The translations under genes were made by a program, and so were the position numbers. The notes under the pieces were generated by a model, which saw nothing but the letters and a program-made list of their open reading frames with translations, had not been told where the DNA came from and did not search any database. 64,000 bases of DNA. Source: Lactobacillales bacterium (GTDB taxonomy: Bacteria; Bacillota; Bacilli; Lactobacillales; Streptococcaceae). This document shows, piece after piece, positions 1 through 8,313 of the stretch. Positions within the stretch are counted from its first letter, which is position 1, and each line of letters begins with the position of its first letter. Location of the stretch: contig JAISJD010000012.1 in the NCBI GenBank assembly GCA_031261705.1, positions 41,319-105,318 on the forward strand. The letters are read 5' to 3'.

Positions 1-281
1 ATTATGTTCGTGGTCTTTACGGAAAAGCGCCTGTACCAATCAGTAAAGAAATCAAAGAAAAAATTATCGGTGACGAACCACAAATCGAAGGTCGTCCAGC
101 CGACTTAATCGCACCACAAATGGATGAATTTGCTAAGGAAATCAGTCAATATGCTAAATCAACGGAAGACGTTTTAAGCTATGCGCTCTTCCCACAACAA
201 GCGAAAGATTTCTTAGGTCGTCGTGAAGATAAGTTCTATGACGTTCCTGTGCAAAATGTCTCTGTTAGTTTAGATATGTAA
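1..281 (+). CDS. oadA: Oxaloacetate decarboxylase alpha subunit, C-terminal part
   Basis: The gene enters from the left edge; the reading frame starts at base 3 and gives 92 residues before TAA. The visible residues match the end of the carboxyltransferase/PYC_OADA region of OadA (RGLYGK near the start, CRPAD-like GRPADLIAPQ, then DVLSYALFPQ). OadA moves the carboxyl group of oxaloacetate to biotin in the citrate-fermentation decarboxylase complex. The protein ends soon after this region with no biotinyl-lysine domain, as in lactic acid bacteria where the biotin carrier is a separate subunit. The related C-terminal part of a pyruvate carboxylase is a less likely reading because that protein continues into a biotin domain. 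Confidence 0.75.
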   Translation, partial: YVRGLYGKAPVPISKEIKEKIIGDEPQIEGRPADLIAPQMDEFAKEISQYAKSTEDVLSYALFPQQAKDFLGRREDKFYDVPVQNVSVSLDM

Positions 282-292
282 GAATTTTTCAA

Positions 293-320
293 ACGGCTCT
301 CATTTATGGGGGTCGTTTTT
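293..320 (+). terminator. Intrinsic terminator after oadA
   Basis: A 9-bp stem with G-T wobbles (ACGGCTCTC against GGGGGTCGT), loop ATTTAT, is followed by five T. It lies 12 bases after the oadA stop. Confidence 0.7.
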
Positions 321-406
321 GCTGTGTTTTTGAATCTCTGATAAACTGGCTTTCCCTTTGATCGCCCTCCTATAAAAATCACAGTTTTCATGAAAAAACA
401 CATTCG

Positions 407-434
407 TTGAACTCACATAAAAAAGCGGTACAAT
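407..434 (+). promoter_or_regulatory. Promoter of the NAD(P)-binding protein gene
   Basis: TTGAAC and TACAAT separated by 16 bases, about 45 bases before the start codon at 479, which has a GGAGG site 6 bases upstream. Confidence 0.6.
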
Positions 435-478
435 AAAAGAAGTAAATGAAAATAAATAACTAAATTGGAGGAAGAATT

Positions 479-1108
479 ATGAATATCGCATTAATCGGGG
501 CTAGTGGAAACGCTGGAAAACATATTTTAAATGAACTACTTACACGGAATCTTTCGACAACGGCAATTGTCCGTCATGCTTCAAAAATTACCGAGGACAT
601 TCCGGTCATCGAAAAAGATTTATTCGACCTTACAACAGATGATTTAGCACCTTTTGATGTTGTCATTGACGCCTTTAATGCCCCTCGTGGCAAGGAAGAA
701 ATGCACGTCACTTCTCTTCAACACCTTATCAACTTACTAACTGATACCCAAAAAAGATTGATAGTCGTTGGTGGTGCATCCTCTTTATTTACCGATAAGA
801 ACAAAAATATTCGTTTCATCGACAATGTAGACCCTACTTCACCTTTTTATCCAACGGCGCATGAAATGTTTTTGGCTTTACAAGACTTGAAAAAAACACC
901 GATTGCTTGGACATACATCAGTCCTGCCGCTTTCTTTGACCCAGACGGTAGACGGACTGGAAGCTATGAGCTATTTGATGATGAAATGCACGACAATCAC
1001 GCTGGAAAAAGTTATGTAAGCATGGCAGATTACGCAATTGCACTCGTTGACGAGGTAGTAAATGCGGCACATGTAAGAGAACATATTAGTGTTGTCTCTG
1101 AAAAATAA
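479..1108 (+). CDS. NAD(P)-binding oxidoreductase, atypical SDR (NmrA/YwnB-like)
   Basis: This 209-residue cytosolic protein starts with a Rossmann dinucleotide motif, GASGNAGKHI at residues 7-16, and has the DLFDLT and VVGGASS segments typical of atypical short-chain dehydrogenases of the NmrA/YwnB type. Such proteins bind NAD(P) and act as small oxidoreductases or redox sensors; the substrate cannot be told from sequence. It lacks the classical YxxxK pair of active SDRs, so a sensor or isomerase role is possible. It is a single-gene unit with its own promoter and terminator. Confidence 0.8.
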   Translation: MNIALIGASGNAGKHILNELLTRNLSTTAIVRHASKITEDIPVIEKDLFDLTTDDLAPFDVVIDAFNAPRGKEEMHVTSLQHLINLLTDTQKRLIVVGGASSLFTDKNKNIRFIDNVDPTSPFYPTAHEMFLALQDLKKTPIAWTYISPAAFFDPDGRRTGSYELFDDEMHDNHAGKSYVSMADYAIALVDEVVNAAHVREHISVVSEK

Positions 1109-1116
1109 TAAAGAAA

Positions 1117-1156
1117 GCTGGTATAAATTCTTTGAGTTTATGCCAGCAACTTTTTA
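1117..1156 (+). terminator. Intrinsic terminator
   Basis: An 11-bp stem, GCTGGTATAAA against TTTATGCCAGC, is followed by a T run; it ends the oxidoreductase unit. Confidence 0.8.
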
Positions 1157-1194
1157 TAAACGGATTAACTTCTGTTTTCTTCTTATATTTGCTT

Positions 1195-1380
1195 CTTTTT
1201 TCAGTCAGTAAATTCTACATTTTCTTCGTGTAAAACCTCCAGCTGAATAAGCCAAGCATCGTGATAGGCAAGCCAATAAGATTAATTTTAAAATTTCAGT
1301 AAAAGAGATTCCTAAAAGCTCTCCATACAAAATCTCCGCTAAACTTGTTAATAAAAAACACCATTTATTGGATTTTTCCT
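1195..1380 (-). pseudogene. Possible remnant of a small membrane protein
   Basis: The 450 bases between 1157 and 1606 contain no intact gene. On the minus strand two overlapping frames read like one hydrophobic protein broken by a frameshift: LLTSLAEILYGELLGISFTE in one frame, then NLIGLPITMLGLFSWRFYTK in another, joined at an AAAATTTTAAAATT tract. No start codon or family was recognised. It may be a decayed C-terminal end of a membrane protein; this is a weak call. Confidence 0.3.
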
Positions 1381-1545
1381 CACCAACACTATTAAGATAC
1401 CATGCTGGCTTCTATCATAGTCAAAACCTAAAATAAGTGATCTTTTTTTCACTTAAGTGGTTCATTCAATCATTTCCAGATCTTTTTATTTTTTCTTTCT
1501 TATCAAATAAAAACATACCATTTCTGCTAAATCTCTTAATTTGCA

Positions 1546-1574
1546 TTGTTTTACAGCTAGACCAATGATATAAT
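1546..1574 (+). promoter_or_regulatory. Promoter of fbp
   Basis: TTGTTT, 17 bases, TATAAT, with an extended -10 (TGA before TATAAT). It sits 32 bases before the TTG start of fbp. Confidence 0.7.
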
Positions 1575-1606
1575 TTTCCCATAAGAAAAAGAATGGAGGC
1601 ATTTTT

Positions 1607-3535
1607 TTGTATAAGGAAAAATATTATGACATTCTAGCTGAAAAATTCAACAGCAAGGACACAATCATCTCGGAAATTATTAATTTAGAGGCGATTTTAA
1701 ACTTGCCAAAAGGAACGGAATTTTTTATCAGCGACATTCATGGAGAGTTTGACGGATTTAACCACATCTTAAAAACCGGTGCAGGAAATATCCGTGATAA
1801 GATTAGCCTACGTTTTGGTGGGCAACTAACCGAAAAGGAGCAATCTGACTTAGCTTTTTTAGTGGCTTACCCTGACTTCTTTATTTCCAAACGGACGGAA
1901 AAGCTCTCTCTGACAGAAAAAAATGACTGGTATTATCAGCAAATCTACCATTCTATTGAGCTTATCAAATATTGTGCGACAAAGTACTCACAGTCGAAAT
2001 TAAGGAAAGCGCTACCAGAAAAATATGCTTATATTATAGAAGAATTAATCAACGTGAATCCTGAACAGCGGAATAAAGAAGAATATTATGAAAAAATCAT
2101 CAATAAAATTATCGAGCTTGACCAAGCACACGATTTGCTAATTGAACTTTCTATGATTGTACAAAAATTAGTCATCGACCATATCCACATTGTCGGAGAT
2201 GTTTACGACCGTGGCTATTCTGCCGATGAAGTCATGGCATGCCTTATGCGACTTCCGTCTGTCGATGTACAGTGGGGAAATCATGATTTACTTTGGATGG
2301 CTGGCTATTCTGGTTCCAAGGCTTGCTTAATGACACTTCTTAGAATTGCGACCAGATATGGTTATCTTTTCAGTCTTGAAGAGGCTTATGGATTAAATCT
2401 ACGCCCGCTTTTTTTATTTTCTGAAAAATATTATCAACCAATTCACGATTTTGAACCTAAGAATACCGCAATTGAAAAACAACGAGATATTTTGTCTCAA
2501 GTCCATCAAGCACTAGCAATTATTCAGTTTAAACTAGAGGGGCAAATTATTCAGCGCCGCCCAGAGTTTGAAATGTCTGATCGCCTACTCCTTGATAAAA
2601 TTAATTTTGATACACAAACTATCACGCTCAACGGAAAAGAATATGACCTACTTCATCAATGTTTCCAAACTGTTGACCCTCAAAATCCGTACGAATTAAC
2701 GGCTGAGGAGGAGTATATCGTTTCCACCCTGCTTCACTCGTTCCAGAAATCAGAAAAGCTCCAACGGGAAATCAACTTCCTTTATGACAGCGGACACATG
2801 TATTTGATTTATAACCGCAATCTATTATTTCACGGCTGTATTCCACTCGATGAGGAGGGGCAATTTCAAAAGGTTTCTATCGGGAATAAGACCTATGCGG
2901 GAAAAGAACTCCTAGATATTTTAGAACATCATATCCGCAAGCCTTATGAAAACATCACCTGTACGGATGATTTCTCTACTGATTTAATGTGGTATAGTTG
3001 GTGCGGAAAATATTCTCCACTCTTTGGAAAAAGTCAGATGACGACTTTTGAACGCTACTTTATTGAGGATAAAAAAACGCATGTGGAAAATAAAAATCCA
3101 TATTACACTTTACGTGAAAAAGAAGAAACCTGTTGCTATATTTTAAATGAATTTGGCTTAAATACGCCTGAATCAGCGATTATCAATGGGCACACGCCAA
3201 TCAAGGTGCGACAAGGAGAATCTCCCATTAAAGCGGGCGGCAAACTTCTCGTCATTGACGGAGGAATGTCCGCTGCCTACCAAAAAACAACAGGTATTGC
3301 TGGCTATACACTACTGAATAATTCTTATGGCTTTCAAATTGTCACACACCAGCCTTTTTCTTCGATTGAGGAGGCGTACCAGACAAAATTTGATACCATG
3401 TCACTCAAAAAAATGATAGATTCCAACCTCCCAAGAAAGAAAATCTCTGATACAACGATTGGCGATAAGCTTTCTAGGCAAATAGAGGACTTGAATTACC
3501 TCCTCAAGTATGTAAAATTCAAGGAAAAAAATTAG
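1607..3535 (+). CDS. fbp: Fructose-1,6-bisphosphatase, class III
   Basis: This enzyme hydrolyses fructose-1,6-bisphosphate to fructose-6-phosphate, the committed step of gluconeogenesis. The 642-residue length fits the large class III enzymes of Firmicutes, which are unrelated to class I. Metallophosphoesterase motifs are visible: DIHGEFDGF near residue 44, GDVYDRG near 198, WGNHD near 223 and NGHTP near 528. The start is TTG, chosen because GGAGG lies 7 bases upstream and the first residues (MYKEKYYDIL) fit the family start. It is a single-gene unit between its promoter and a terminator. Confidence 0.95.
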   Translation: MYKEKYYDILAEKFNSKDTIISEIINLEAILNLPKGTEFFISDIHGEFDGFNHILKTGAGNIRDKISLRFGGQLTEKEQSDLAFLVAYPDFFISKRTEKLSLTEKNDWYYQQIYHSIELIKYCATKYSQSKLRKALPEKYAYIIEELINVNPEQRNKEEYYEKIINKIIELDQAHDLLIELSMIVQKLVIDHIHIVGDVYDRGYSADEVMACLMRLPSVDVQWGNHDLLWMAGYSGSKACLMTLLRIATRYGYLFSLEEAYGLNLRPLFLFSEKYYQPIHDFEPKNTAIEKQRDILSQVHQALAIIQFKLEGQIIQRRPEFEMSDRLLLDKINFDTQTITLNGKEYDLLHQCFQTVDPQNPYELTAEEEYIVSTLLHSFQKSEKLQREINFLYDSGHMYLIYNRNLLFHGCIPLDEEGQFQKVSIGNKTYAGKELLDILEHHIRKPYENITCTDDFSTDLMWYSWCGKYSPLFGKSQMTTFERYFIEDKKTHVENKNPYYTLREKEETCCYILNEFGLNTPESAIINGHTPIKVRQGESPIKAGGKLLVIDGGMSAAYQKTTGIAGYTLLNNSYGFQIVTHQPFSSIEEAYQTKFDTMSLKKMIDSNLPRKKISDTTIGDKLSRQIEDLNYLLKYVKFKEKN

Positions 3536-3540
3536 TCCAT

Positions 3541-3577
3541 ACTCTAGCTAGTATTCTCTAAACTGGCTAGAGTTTTT
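3541..3577 (+). terminator. Intrinsic terminator after fbp
   Basis: A 12-bp stem, ACTCTAGCTAGT against ACTGGCTAGAGT, followed by TTTTT. Confidence 0.8.
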
Positions 3578-3585
3578 GTGTCATG

Positions 3586-3618
3586 ACCAATTAGTTGATT
3601 TTTCACCAAGAAGTTGAT
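3586..3618 (+). repeat. Tandem operator-like direct repeat before the MFS gene
   Basis: ACCAATTAGTTGAT (3586-3599) and ACCAAGAAGTTGAT (3605-3618) repeat with a 19-base period; the second copy overlaps the -35 hexamer of the next promoter. Close to two helical turns apart, they could be a regulator's binding sites. Confidence 0.45.
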
Positions 3619-3641
3619 AGTTTAAAGATAGCACTTATTAT
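3614..3641 (+). promoter_or_regulatory. Promoter of the MFS efflux gene
   Basis: TTGATA, 16 bases, TATTAT. Predicted transcription start is near 3648, leaving a leader of about 75 bases. Confidence 0.55.
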
Positions 3642-3643
3642 TT

Positions 3644-3677
3644 AATAGTCAGGTGACTTCGGGGGACGCCTACTATT
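3644..3677 (+). promoter_or_regulatory. Inverted repeat at the start of the MFS leader
   Basis: AATAGT plus AGGTG (one C bulged) pairs with CGCCTACTATT around a G-rich loop. It spans the predicted transcription start, so it may be an operator in DNA, a 5' hairpin in the mRNA, or both. It is not followed by a T run, so it is not a terminator. Structured leaders have been predicted before emrB-type genes in lactobacilli; whether this is one is unknown. Confidence 0.45.
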
Positions 3678-3723
3678 TGCTGTTAGAAACATTTATTTTG
3701 TATTGAAAGGGGTTTATTTATCC

Positions 3724-5154
3724 ATGTCGGAACAAGCAACAGCTTCAAACAGTCGAAAGAATTGGCTTATCTTAGTCGCTATCGGCGCCTTCACCTTCAT
3801 GTCCACATTAGATTCATCTATTGTGAATATTGCTTTGCCAACCATTTCTAAAGAATTGCATGTCCCAATGAACCAAGCCACTTGGACCGTTTCCATTTAT
3901 TTAATCGCGGTTTCTGGCTTATTGATTTTCTTCGGTCGTCTCGGAGATTTAATCGGAAAAATTAAAATTTTTAAAATCGGAACCATTATCTTCACTTTCG
4001 GTTCACTCATTGCAGGGTTTAACCTAGGCATTTGGTTTTTACTTTTTGCCCGCTTTATTCAAGCATTTGGTGCCGCTATGACCATGAGTAACAGCTTTGG
4101 GATTACCACTTCCACCTTCCCGCCACATCAACGCTCTCGAGCAATGGCAACGATTGGTGTTTTCGTTTCCTTAGGCGCGGTTGCTGGACCTGGACTAGGG
4201 GGACTTATTTTACAATTTCTACCTTGGAGCTATATTTTTTGGGTAAACGTTCCAATTGGTATCCTCGCGATTATTATGGGTGAAAAATTATTCCCCAAAG
4301 TCACAGGAAATGACAATGTGCCTAAGCTTGATTGGGTAGGAACTATTCTATTCTTCCTAATGATTTCAAGCCTTTTTTTAAGTATTGAAGTTGGACAAAA
4401 CAAAGGATTTATTCATGCGTTTGTTTTAATTCTTTTCGCACTAAGCATCCTTTTATTTATCGCCTTCGTTTATTACGAACTCCATCATCCTGATCCAATG
4501 ATTGACTTAACCATTTTTAAGAATCAATTATTCACGATTAGTTTGATTGCAGCAATGCTCATTTTCGTAACAAACTTCTTTTCAAGCATTATCTTACCTT
4601 TTTACCTACAAGATTTGCTGAAAATGTCGCCCGGTCAATCGGGAATTATTATGATGGTCTTTCCAATTGTCATGATGATTACCAGTCCAATCGGGGGCTA
4701 TCTAGGAGATAAGCACGATAAGGAAAAAGTGACTGCTTTTGGTATTGCGATTGTCGTCATCTCTCAATTAGGTTACATCACGTTTAACCAGCACACGTCC
4801 ATCGCTATACTGGTTCTATTCACTGGGTTAAATGCGGCGGGTGCTTCGCTCTTTCAATCACCAAACAACGCCCTAGTCATGAGCTCTGTGCCCAAAAATC
4901 AGCTGGGAGTTGCTGGTTCTGTCAATGCACTCGCGCGAAATCTAGGAATGATTACTGGGATTTCGATTGCAACGACCACGCTCTTTACCTCTATGAGTCT
5001 CCAGGTCGGACATCGTGTCACTAGCTATGTTCCCGGTCGTCCAGATGTCTTTTTAACAGGAATGCACATTGCCTTTGCGATTTCCTTTGTGATTGCACTC
5101 ATTACTTTGTTAATTGTCTGCTATCGCCTCTTTTCTAGAAAGAAAGCAGCATAA
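3724..5154 (+). CDS. MFS multidrug efflux transporter, DHA2 (EmrB/QacA) type
   Basis: A proton-driven exporter of the 14-helix DHA2 family; hydrophobic segments run through all 476 residues. Family motifs seen are LDSSIVNIALPTI in helix 1, FGRLGDLIGK in the first cytosolic loop (motif A) and a GPGLGG segment in helix 5 (motif C). The start is ATG at 3724, 11 bases after AAAGGGG; an in-frame TTG at 3703 has no ribosome site. The drug or metabolite exported cannot be told. Tandem repeats and an inverted repeat upstream suggest inducible control by a local regulator that is not encoded beside it. Confidence 0.85.
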   Translation: MSEQATASNSRKNWLILVAIGAFTFMSTLDSSIVNIALPTISKELHVPMNQATWTVSIYLIAVSGLLIFFGRLGDLIGKIKIFKIGTIIFTFGSLIAGFNLGIWFLLFARFIQAFGAAMTMSNSFGITTSTFPPHQRSRAMATIGVFVSLGAVAGPGLGGLILQFLPWSYIFWVNVPIGILAIIMGEKLFPKVTGNDNVPKLDWVGTILFFLMISSLFLSIEVGQNKGFIHAFVLILFALSILLFIAFVYYELHHPDPMIDLTIFKNQLFTISLIAAMLIFVTNFFSSIILPFYLQDLLKMSPGQSGIIMMVFPIVMMITSPIGGYLGDKHDKEKVTAFGIAIVVISQLGYITFNQHTSIAILVLFTGLNAAGASLFQSPNNALVMSSVPKNQLGVAGSVNALARNLGMITGISIATTTLFTSMSLQVGHRVTSYVPGRPDVFLTGMHIAFAISFVIALITLLIVCYRLFSRKKAA

Positions 5155-5161
5155 AAATTGG

Positions 5162-5197
5162 ACTTTAGTTTGTCTTAAGATGAACTAGAGTTTTTTT
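5162..5197 (+). terminator. Intrinsic terminator
   Basis: A 13-bp stem with wobbles, ACTTTAGTTTGTC against GATGAACTAGAGT, loop TTAA, then seven T. Confidence 0.8.
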
Positions 5198-5209
5198 ATT
5201 GCTTTATTT

Positions 5210-5223
5210 TTAGGGTGACCTAA
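5210..5223 (+). promoter_or_regulatory. Manganese regulator (MntR/EfaR/ScaR-type) box before mntH
   Basis: TTAGG-GTGA-CCTAA is a perfect 5-bp inverted repeat flanked by T runs. It has the form of the DtxR-family manganese-repressor boxes of streptococci and enterococci. It lies 8 bases upstream of the mntH -35 hexamer. The regulator gene is not in the window. Confidence 0.65.
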
Positions 5224-5231
5224 CTTTTTCA

Positions 5232-5260
5232 TTTACAATTTTTTTCTCTAGGCGTATACT
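5232..5260 (+). promoter_or_regulatory. Promoter of mntH
   Basis: TTTACA, 17 bases, TATACT, followed by a leader of about 60 bases. Confidence 0.65.
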
Positions 5261-5326
5261 TTTCAATGATGAAAGTTTTTTAATTTATATAAATCATTCT
5301 TCGAGAATTAGAAAAGAGGTTTCTTA

Positions 5327-6688
5327 ATGGAAACAAAAGAAAAAAAATCATCAGTCATAAAATATGCAAATGGGCCTAGTTTGGAGGAGATTAACTCAAC
5401 CGTTGATGTGCCAAAAAACGCAGGATTTTGGAAAACATTACTGGCTTATAGCGGGCCTGGTGCACTCGTAGCGGTCGGATACATGGATCCGGGGAACTGG
5501 ATTACTTCCATTGAAGGGGGCTCCCAATTCAAATACAAGCTATTATCTGTCGTCTTGATTTCTAGTTTAATCGCAATGCTTCTTCAATACATGGCAGCAA
5601 AATTGGGGATTGTCACACAAATGGACTTGGCACAAGCTACTCGCCATCATACTGGGAAAAAAATGGGGATTGTACTTTGGGTCACGACGGAACTAGCAGT
5701 CATGGCAACTGATATTGCTGAAATTATCGGGAGTGCGGTCGCTTTAGAATTGCTCTTTAAAATTCCGCTATTACTCGGGGTTATTATCACCATTTTTGAT
5801 GTCATGCTATTATTAGTTTTAACAAAGCTAGGCTTCCGTAAAATTGAAGCAATTGTCGTCACCTTGATTGCTGTTATTCTTCTCGTTTTTGGTTATGAAG
5901 TATTAATTTCTGATCCAAATTGGGGGGAAGTCATTGCTGGTTATTTCCCAAGAACCGAATTAGTAACAAATGGTTCTATGCTAACGCTTGCGCTAGGAAT
6001 TGTCGGAGCAACGGTCATGCCACATAATCTTTACCTACATTCAGCGATTTCACAAACACGTAAAATTAATCATGATGACGAAAAAGATGTCGCAAAAGCA
6101 GTAAAATTTGCAGCACTTGATTCAAATATTCAATTAACTATGGCGTTTGTTATCAACAGTTTATTATTGATTTTAGGTGCTTCTTTATTCTTTGGGCATT
6201 CTGAACCTTTAGGACGTTTTGTTGACCTTTATAATGCACTAGATAATAAAAATATTGTTGGAGCGATTGCCAGCCCTGTACTTTCTGTTCTTTTCGCAGT
6301 CGCTTTACTAGCTTCTGGGCAAAATTCAACCATTACAGGAACACTTACTGGAGAAGTCGTTATGGAAGGATTCTTACACTTGAAAATGCCTCTATGGCTT
6401 CGTCGGGTTGTCACACGTGGATTAGCCGTCCTACCTGTTATCATTTGTGTTATTATCTATGGTGGGCAAGAATCTGCGGTTGAAGGATTATTACTCTATT
6501 CGCAAGTATTCTTATCTATCGCTTTGCCGATTTCAATGATTCCATTGACTATCTTTACCAGTGATAAAAAACTCATGGGTAAATTTGTCAACAAGAAATG
6601 GATAACCATTCTTGCGTGGATTATCACTATTGTCTTAACTATATTGAATTTCCGTTTAATCTTTGAAACTTTAGCACCATTATTTTAG
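5327..6688 (+). CDS. mntH: Nramp-family Mn(2+)/H(+) symporter
   Basis: A 453-residue membrane importer of divalent metals, mainly manganese. The key metal-site motif DPGNW occurs at about residue 55 in helix 1 (GYMDPGNW), and the helix 6 metal site appears as [13 protein letters not shown] near 225. These are hallmark Nramp residues. The start ATG follows an AGAGGT site. A single-gene unit with a manganese-box upstream fits induction when manganese is scarce. The N-terminal hydrophilic tail of about 35 residues is usual for lactic acid bacterial MntH. Confidence 0.95.
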   Translation: METKEKKSSVIKYANGPSLEEINSTVDVPKNAGFWKTLLAYSGPGALVAVGYMDPGNWITSIEGGSQFKYKLLSVVLISSLIAMLLQYMAAKLGIVTQMDLAQATRHHTGKKMGIVLWVTTELAVMATDIAEIIGSAVALELLFKIPLLLGVIITIFDVMLLLVLTKLGFRKIEAIVVTLIAVILLVFGYEVLISDPNWGEVIAGYFPRTELVTNGSMLTLALGIVGATVMPHNLYLHSAISQTRKINHDDEKDVAKAVKFAALDSNIQLTMAFVINSLLLILGASLFFGHSEPLGRFVDLYNALDNKNIVGAIASPVLSVLFAVALLASGQNSTITGTLTGEVVMEGFLHLKMPLWLRRVVTRGLAVLPVIICVIIYGGQESAVEGLLLYSQVFLSIALPISMIPLTIFTSDKKLMGKFVNKKWITILAWIITIVLTILNFRLIFETLAPLF

Positions 6689-6694
6689 AAAATG

Positions 6695-6735
6695 ACTTCC
6701 CCTCTACTGATTTTGTTGGTAGGGGGAGTTTTTAT
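6695..6735 (+). terminator. Intrinsic terminator after mntH
   Basis: A C-rich arm (ACTTCCCCTCTAC) pairs with GGTAGGGGGAGT, followed by TTTTTA. Confidence 0.75.
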
Positions 6736-6885
6736 TTGTGTCAAAATTATTCTTTTTTATCTCCTCTATTATATATCCTCACAGAATTTTAAAAATTACT
6801 CTGATGCGACTATAGCATAACTATGGAGGAAATGAAAACTGCAAACGAGAGCACACTATCTCTAACCTGATTATGCAAAAAAGAA

Positions 6886-6930
6886 GACAATCAGTGAACA
6901 TTTGAGACCATTCACTCATTGCCTGTTTTT
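6886..6930 (-). terminator. Two-way terminator
   Basis: CAATCAGTGAA pairs with TTCACTCATTG (one mismatch). T-rich tracts lie on both sides, so it can end the minus-strand gene at 6964 and also plus-strand read-through. The rest of 6736-6885 shows no supported gene. Confidence 0.6.
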
Positions 6931-6963
6931 AATATACTTGTTTATATTGAATCACATTGCCAA

Positions 6964-7341
6964 TTAGTGTGAGAATACTATTCGTAAAAATAGGATCAAG
7001 TACGTCATAACAATTGTTATGATCATCACATTTTCATACCGACTATCGTAAAAAACATTTTTTTCTTCTACATCAATGATTTTTAGCGTCGGATATGTTT
7101 TCTCAAAAAAAGATCTGTATGGTATGCTGCTATTTGTCAATGCAAGTACAACTTCTTGATGACTTTTCTCCAAGTTATCCTCCAGACTCTTGAAATCAAT
7201 GATTTCCCATTCTATTTCAGAGTATTCTTCTCTCAAAGTGGTCAATCTCTCCTCTGCTTCCCGACTTTCGTTTATCATCATAGCTTGACTTGATAATTGA
7301 AAATCTACACGCTCCATTCCCTTTAAAACATATCCTTTCAT
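6964..7341 (-). CDS. Small protein with C-terminal membrane anchor, unknown
   Basis: I do not recognise this 125-residue protein. Residues 1-100 are hydrophilic and charged, with a Glu/Arg-rich stretch near 27-45 that could be a short coiled coil. Residues 102-123 form one strongly hydrophobic helix, so it is probably tail-anchored with the bulk in the cytosol. An AGGAG site lies 12 bases before the ATG. It is in an accessory patch with another small membrane protein and broken genes. Function not assignable. Confidence 0.55.
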   Translation of the reverse strand: MKGYVLKGMERVDFQLSSQAMMINESREAEERLTTLREEYSEIEWEIIDFKSLEDNLEKSHQEVVLALTNSSIPYRSFFEKTYPTLKIIDVEEKNVFYDSRYENVMIITIVMTYLILFLRIVFSH

Positions 7342-7411
7342 CTTTAGATGTCACTCCTATACTTAGATTGTAATAATTTTACTATATAATTTGAATACAA
7401 AAACAGCGTCA

Positions 7412-7681
7412 TTATTTCAGTTGAGCTAACGAAGCAAAAAAGAAAATCACTACCACCATCAAACCAATCATATAAATCATTTTTTCCATTTTTACACCAG
7501 CTTTATAGCTTCGCCAAGTATGGATACTTACAATTAATATAGAGACAGCTGAATACAAAATTACTATACCACTATTTTGCATCTTCCACGATAAAAAAAT
7601 CATTCCTATAGAAACAATAACCAAGATAACACTCCAAATTCTTGCCTCATTTCTAACTTTTCTTACTATTTTTCCATCCAT
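7412..7681 (-). CDS. Small three-helix membrane protein, unknown
   Basis: An 89-residue protein with a basic N-terminus (KIVRKVRNEAR) and three predicted membrane helices at about residues 15-31, 38-54 and 68-85. A good AGGAG site lies 6 bases before the ATG. The shape resembles small DUF-type membrane proteins often found near immunity or toxin loci, but I cannot assign a family. It is upstream of the tail-anchored protein on the same strand, possibly one transcript. Confidence 0.6.
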   Translation of the reverse strand: MDGKIVRKVRNEARIWSVILVIVSIGMIFLSWKMQNSGIVILYSAVSILIVSIHTWRSYKAGVKMEKMIYMIGLMVVVIFFFASLAQLK

Positions 7682-7702
7682 TTTTTTCTCCTGTTCTTTT
7701 AT

Positions 7703-8070
7703 TTAATGCGTCCTCAAGCTACTTATTCCCTTCAAAATATCTTCTATAGAATCTTTTCCAATAATAAAATCTCCTCTATCTCTTATCTCTTTTGTGCTTC
7801 TTTGACTAGCAACACTTACATCAGCTTGTACAAACATCGCTTTATCGTTTTCCCCATCGCCAATTGCAACAATTAAATAATCTTCTTGTTTTTTCTTATT
7901 TAACTCAAAATACTTCTTTATTCCTGTACCTTTGTCAATCCCCTTAGGTAATAACTCAATAGAATTGTTAAGAAACAAAAGCTCACAGTGTCTTTCAATC
8001 TCTGATTCTTTGCAATATTGAATCATTTCTTTTTCAGCCTCAATAATTGTTAGCTTATTGGTGAAGCTTC
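7703..8070 (-). pseudogene. HAD-superfamily (Cof-like) phosphatase, C-terminal fragment
   Basis: The frame encodes only the end of a Cof-type haloacid dehalogenase phosphatase: DKGTGIKKYF followed by the motif IV region AIGDGENDKAMF and a VSVA segment. The N-terminal DxDGT nucleophile motif and most of the cap domain are missing. The homologous frame runs back past the first ATG at 8026 to about 8070, then stops in a region that also encodes the end of the peptide ORF at 8050-8202. This points to a deletion junction near 8050-8070. It is very unlikely to be catalytic. Confidence 0.75.
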
Positions 8071-8202
8071 AGTTCCGACCCAACTCGAGACAGCAGAACT
8101 AACGGTAAGTATAATAATCGTGCTCCAACTTCTTGACTCTGCTACTCCAGCATTTGACTCTTCCAACAATTGTTCATTTAAATCAAAATCTTTGTTTTCC
8201 AT
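8050..8202 (-). CDS. Lanthipeptide-like precursor peptide, probably truncated
   Basis: A 50-residue ORF too short for most gene callers. Its start, MENKDFDLN, resembles class I lanthipeptide leaders such as nisin's (KDFNLD box), and residues 18-24 (AGVAESR) resemble the GASPR cleavage end. The putative core from residue 25 is rich in Ser and Thr (SWSTIIILTVSSAVSSW) but has no Cys, so it could not form lanthionine rings as it stands. The end overlaps the HAD fragment, so the original Cys-bearing end may be lost. A broken LanT-like exporter lies divergently. The ribosome site is weak (AAGAAG). The class is inferred; an unrelated small ORF is possible. Confidence 0.45.
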   Translation of the reverse strand: MENKDFDLNEQLLEESNAGVAESRSWSTIIILTVSSAVSSWVGTEASPIS

Positions 8203-8227
8203 AAATATATTCTTCTTTTAGCTTTTT

Positions 8228-8264
8228 TATATACCGCTTACATTTTTAATGGTAATATTATAAT
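8228..8264 (+). promoter_or_regulatory. Promoter region with cre-like site between peptide ORF and exporter
   Basis: On the plus strand CTTACA, 16 bases, TATAAT could drive the exporter. A TATAAT is also present in the opposite direction at 8257-8262. Bases 8228-8243 read on the minus strand as ATGTAAGCGGTATATA, matching the cre consensus except at two positions and overlapping the -35. Confidence 0.35.
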
Positions 8265-8313
8265 GATAAAATATCAAGTAAAATTTTCTAAAAAGAGAAA
8301 GGTTGGTGCCTTT

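Noticed and set aside
1441..1470. Hairpin AAGTGA...TCACTT as a terminator
   Set aside because: Short stem, with T residues inside the loop rather than after the stem, and no gene to terminate.
6823..6870. A 15-codon ORF with a GGAGG-like start
   Set aside because: Too short and isolated; no promoter, family or conservation evidence.
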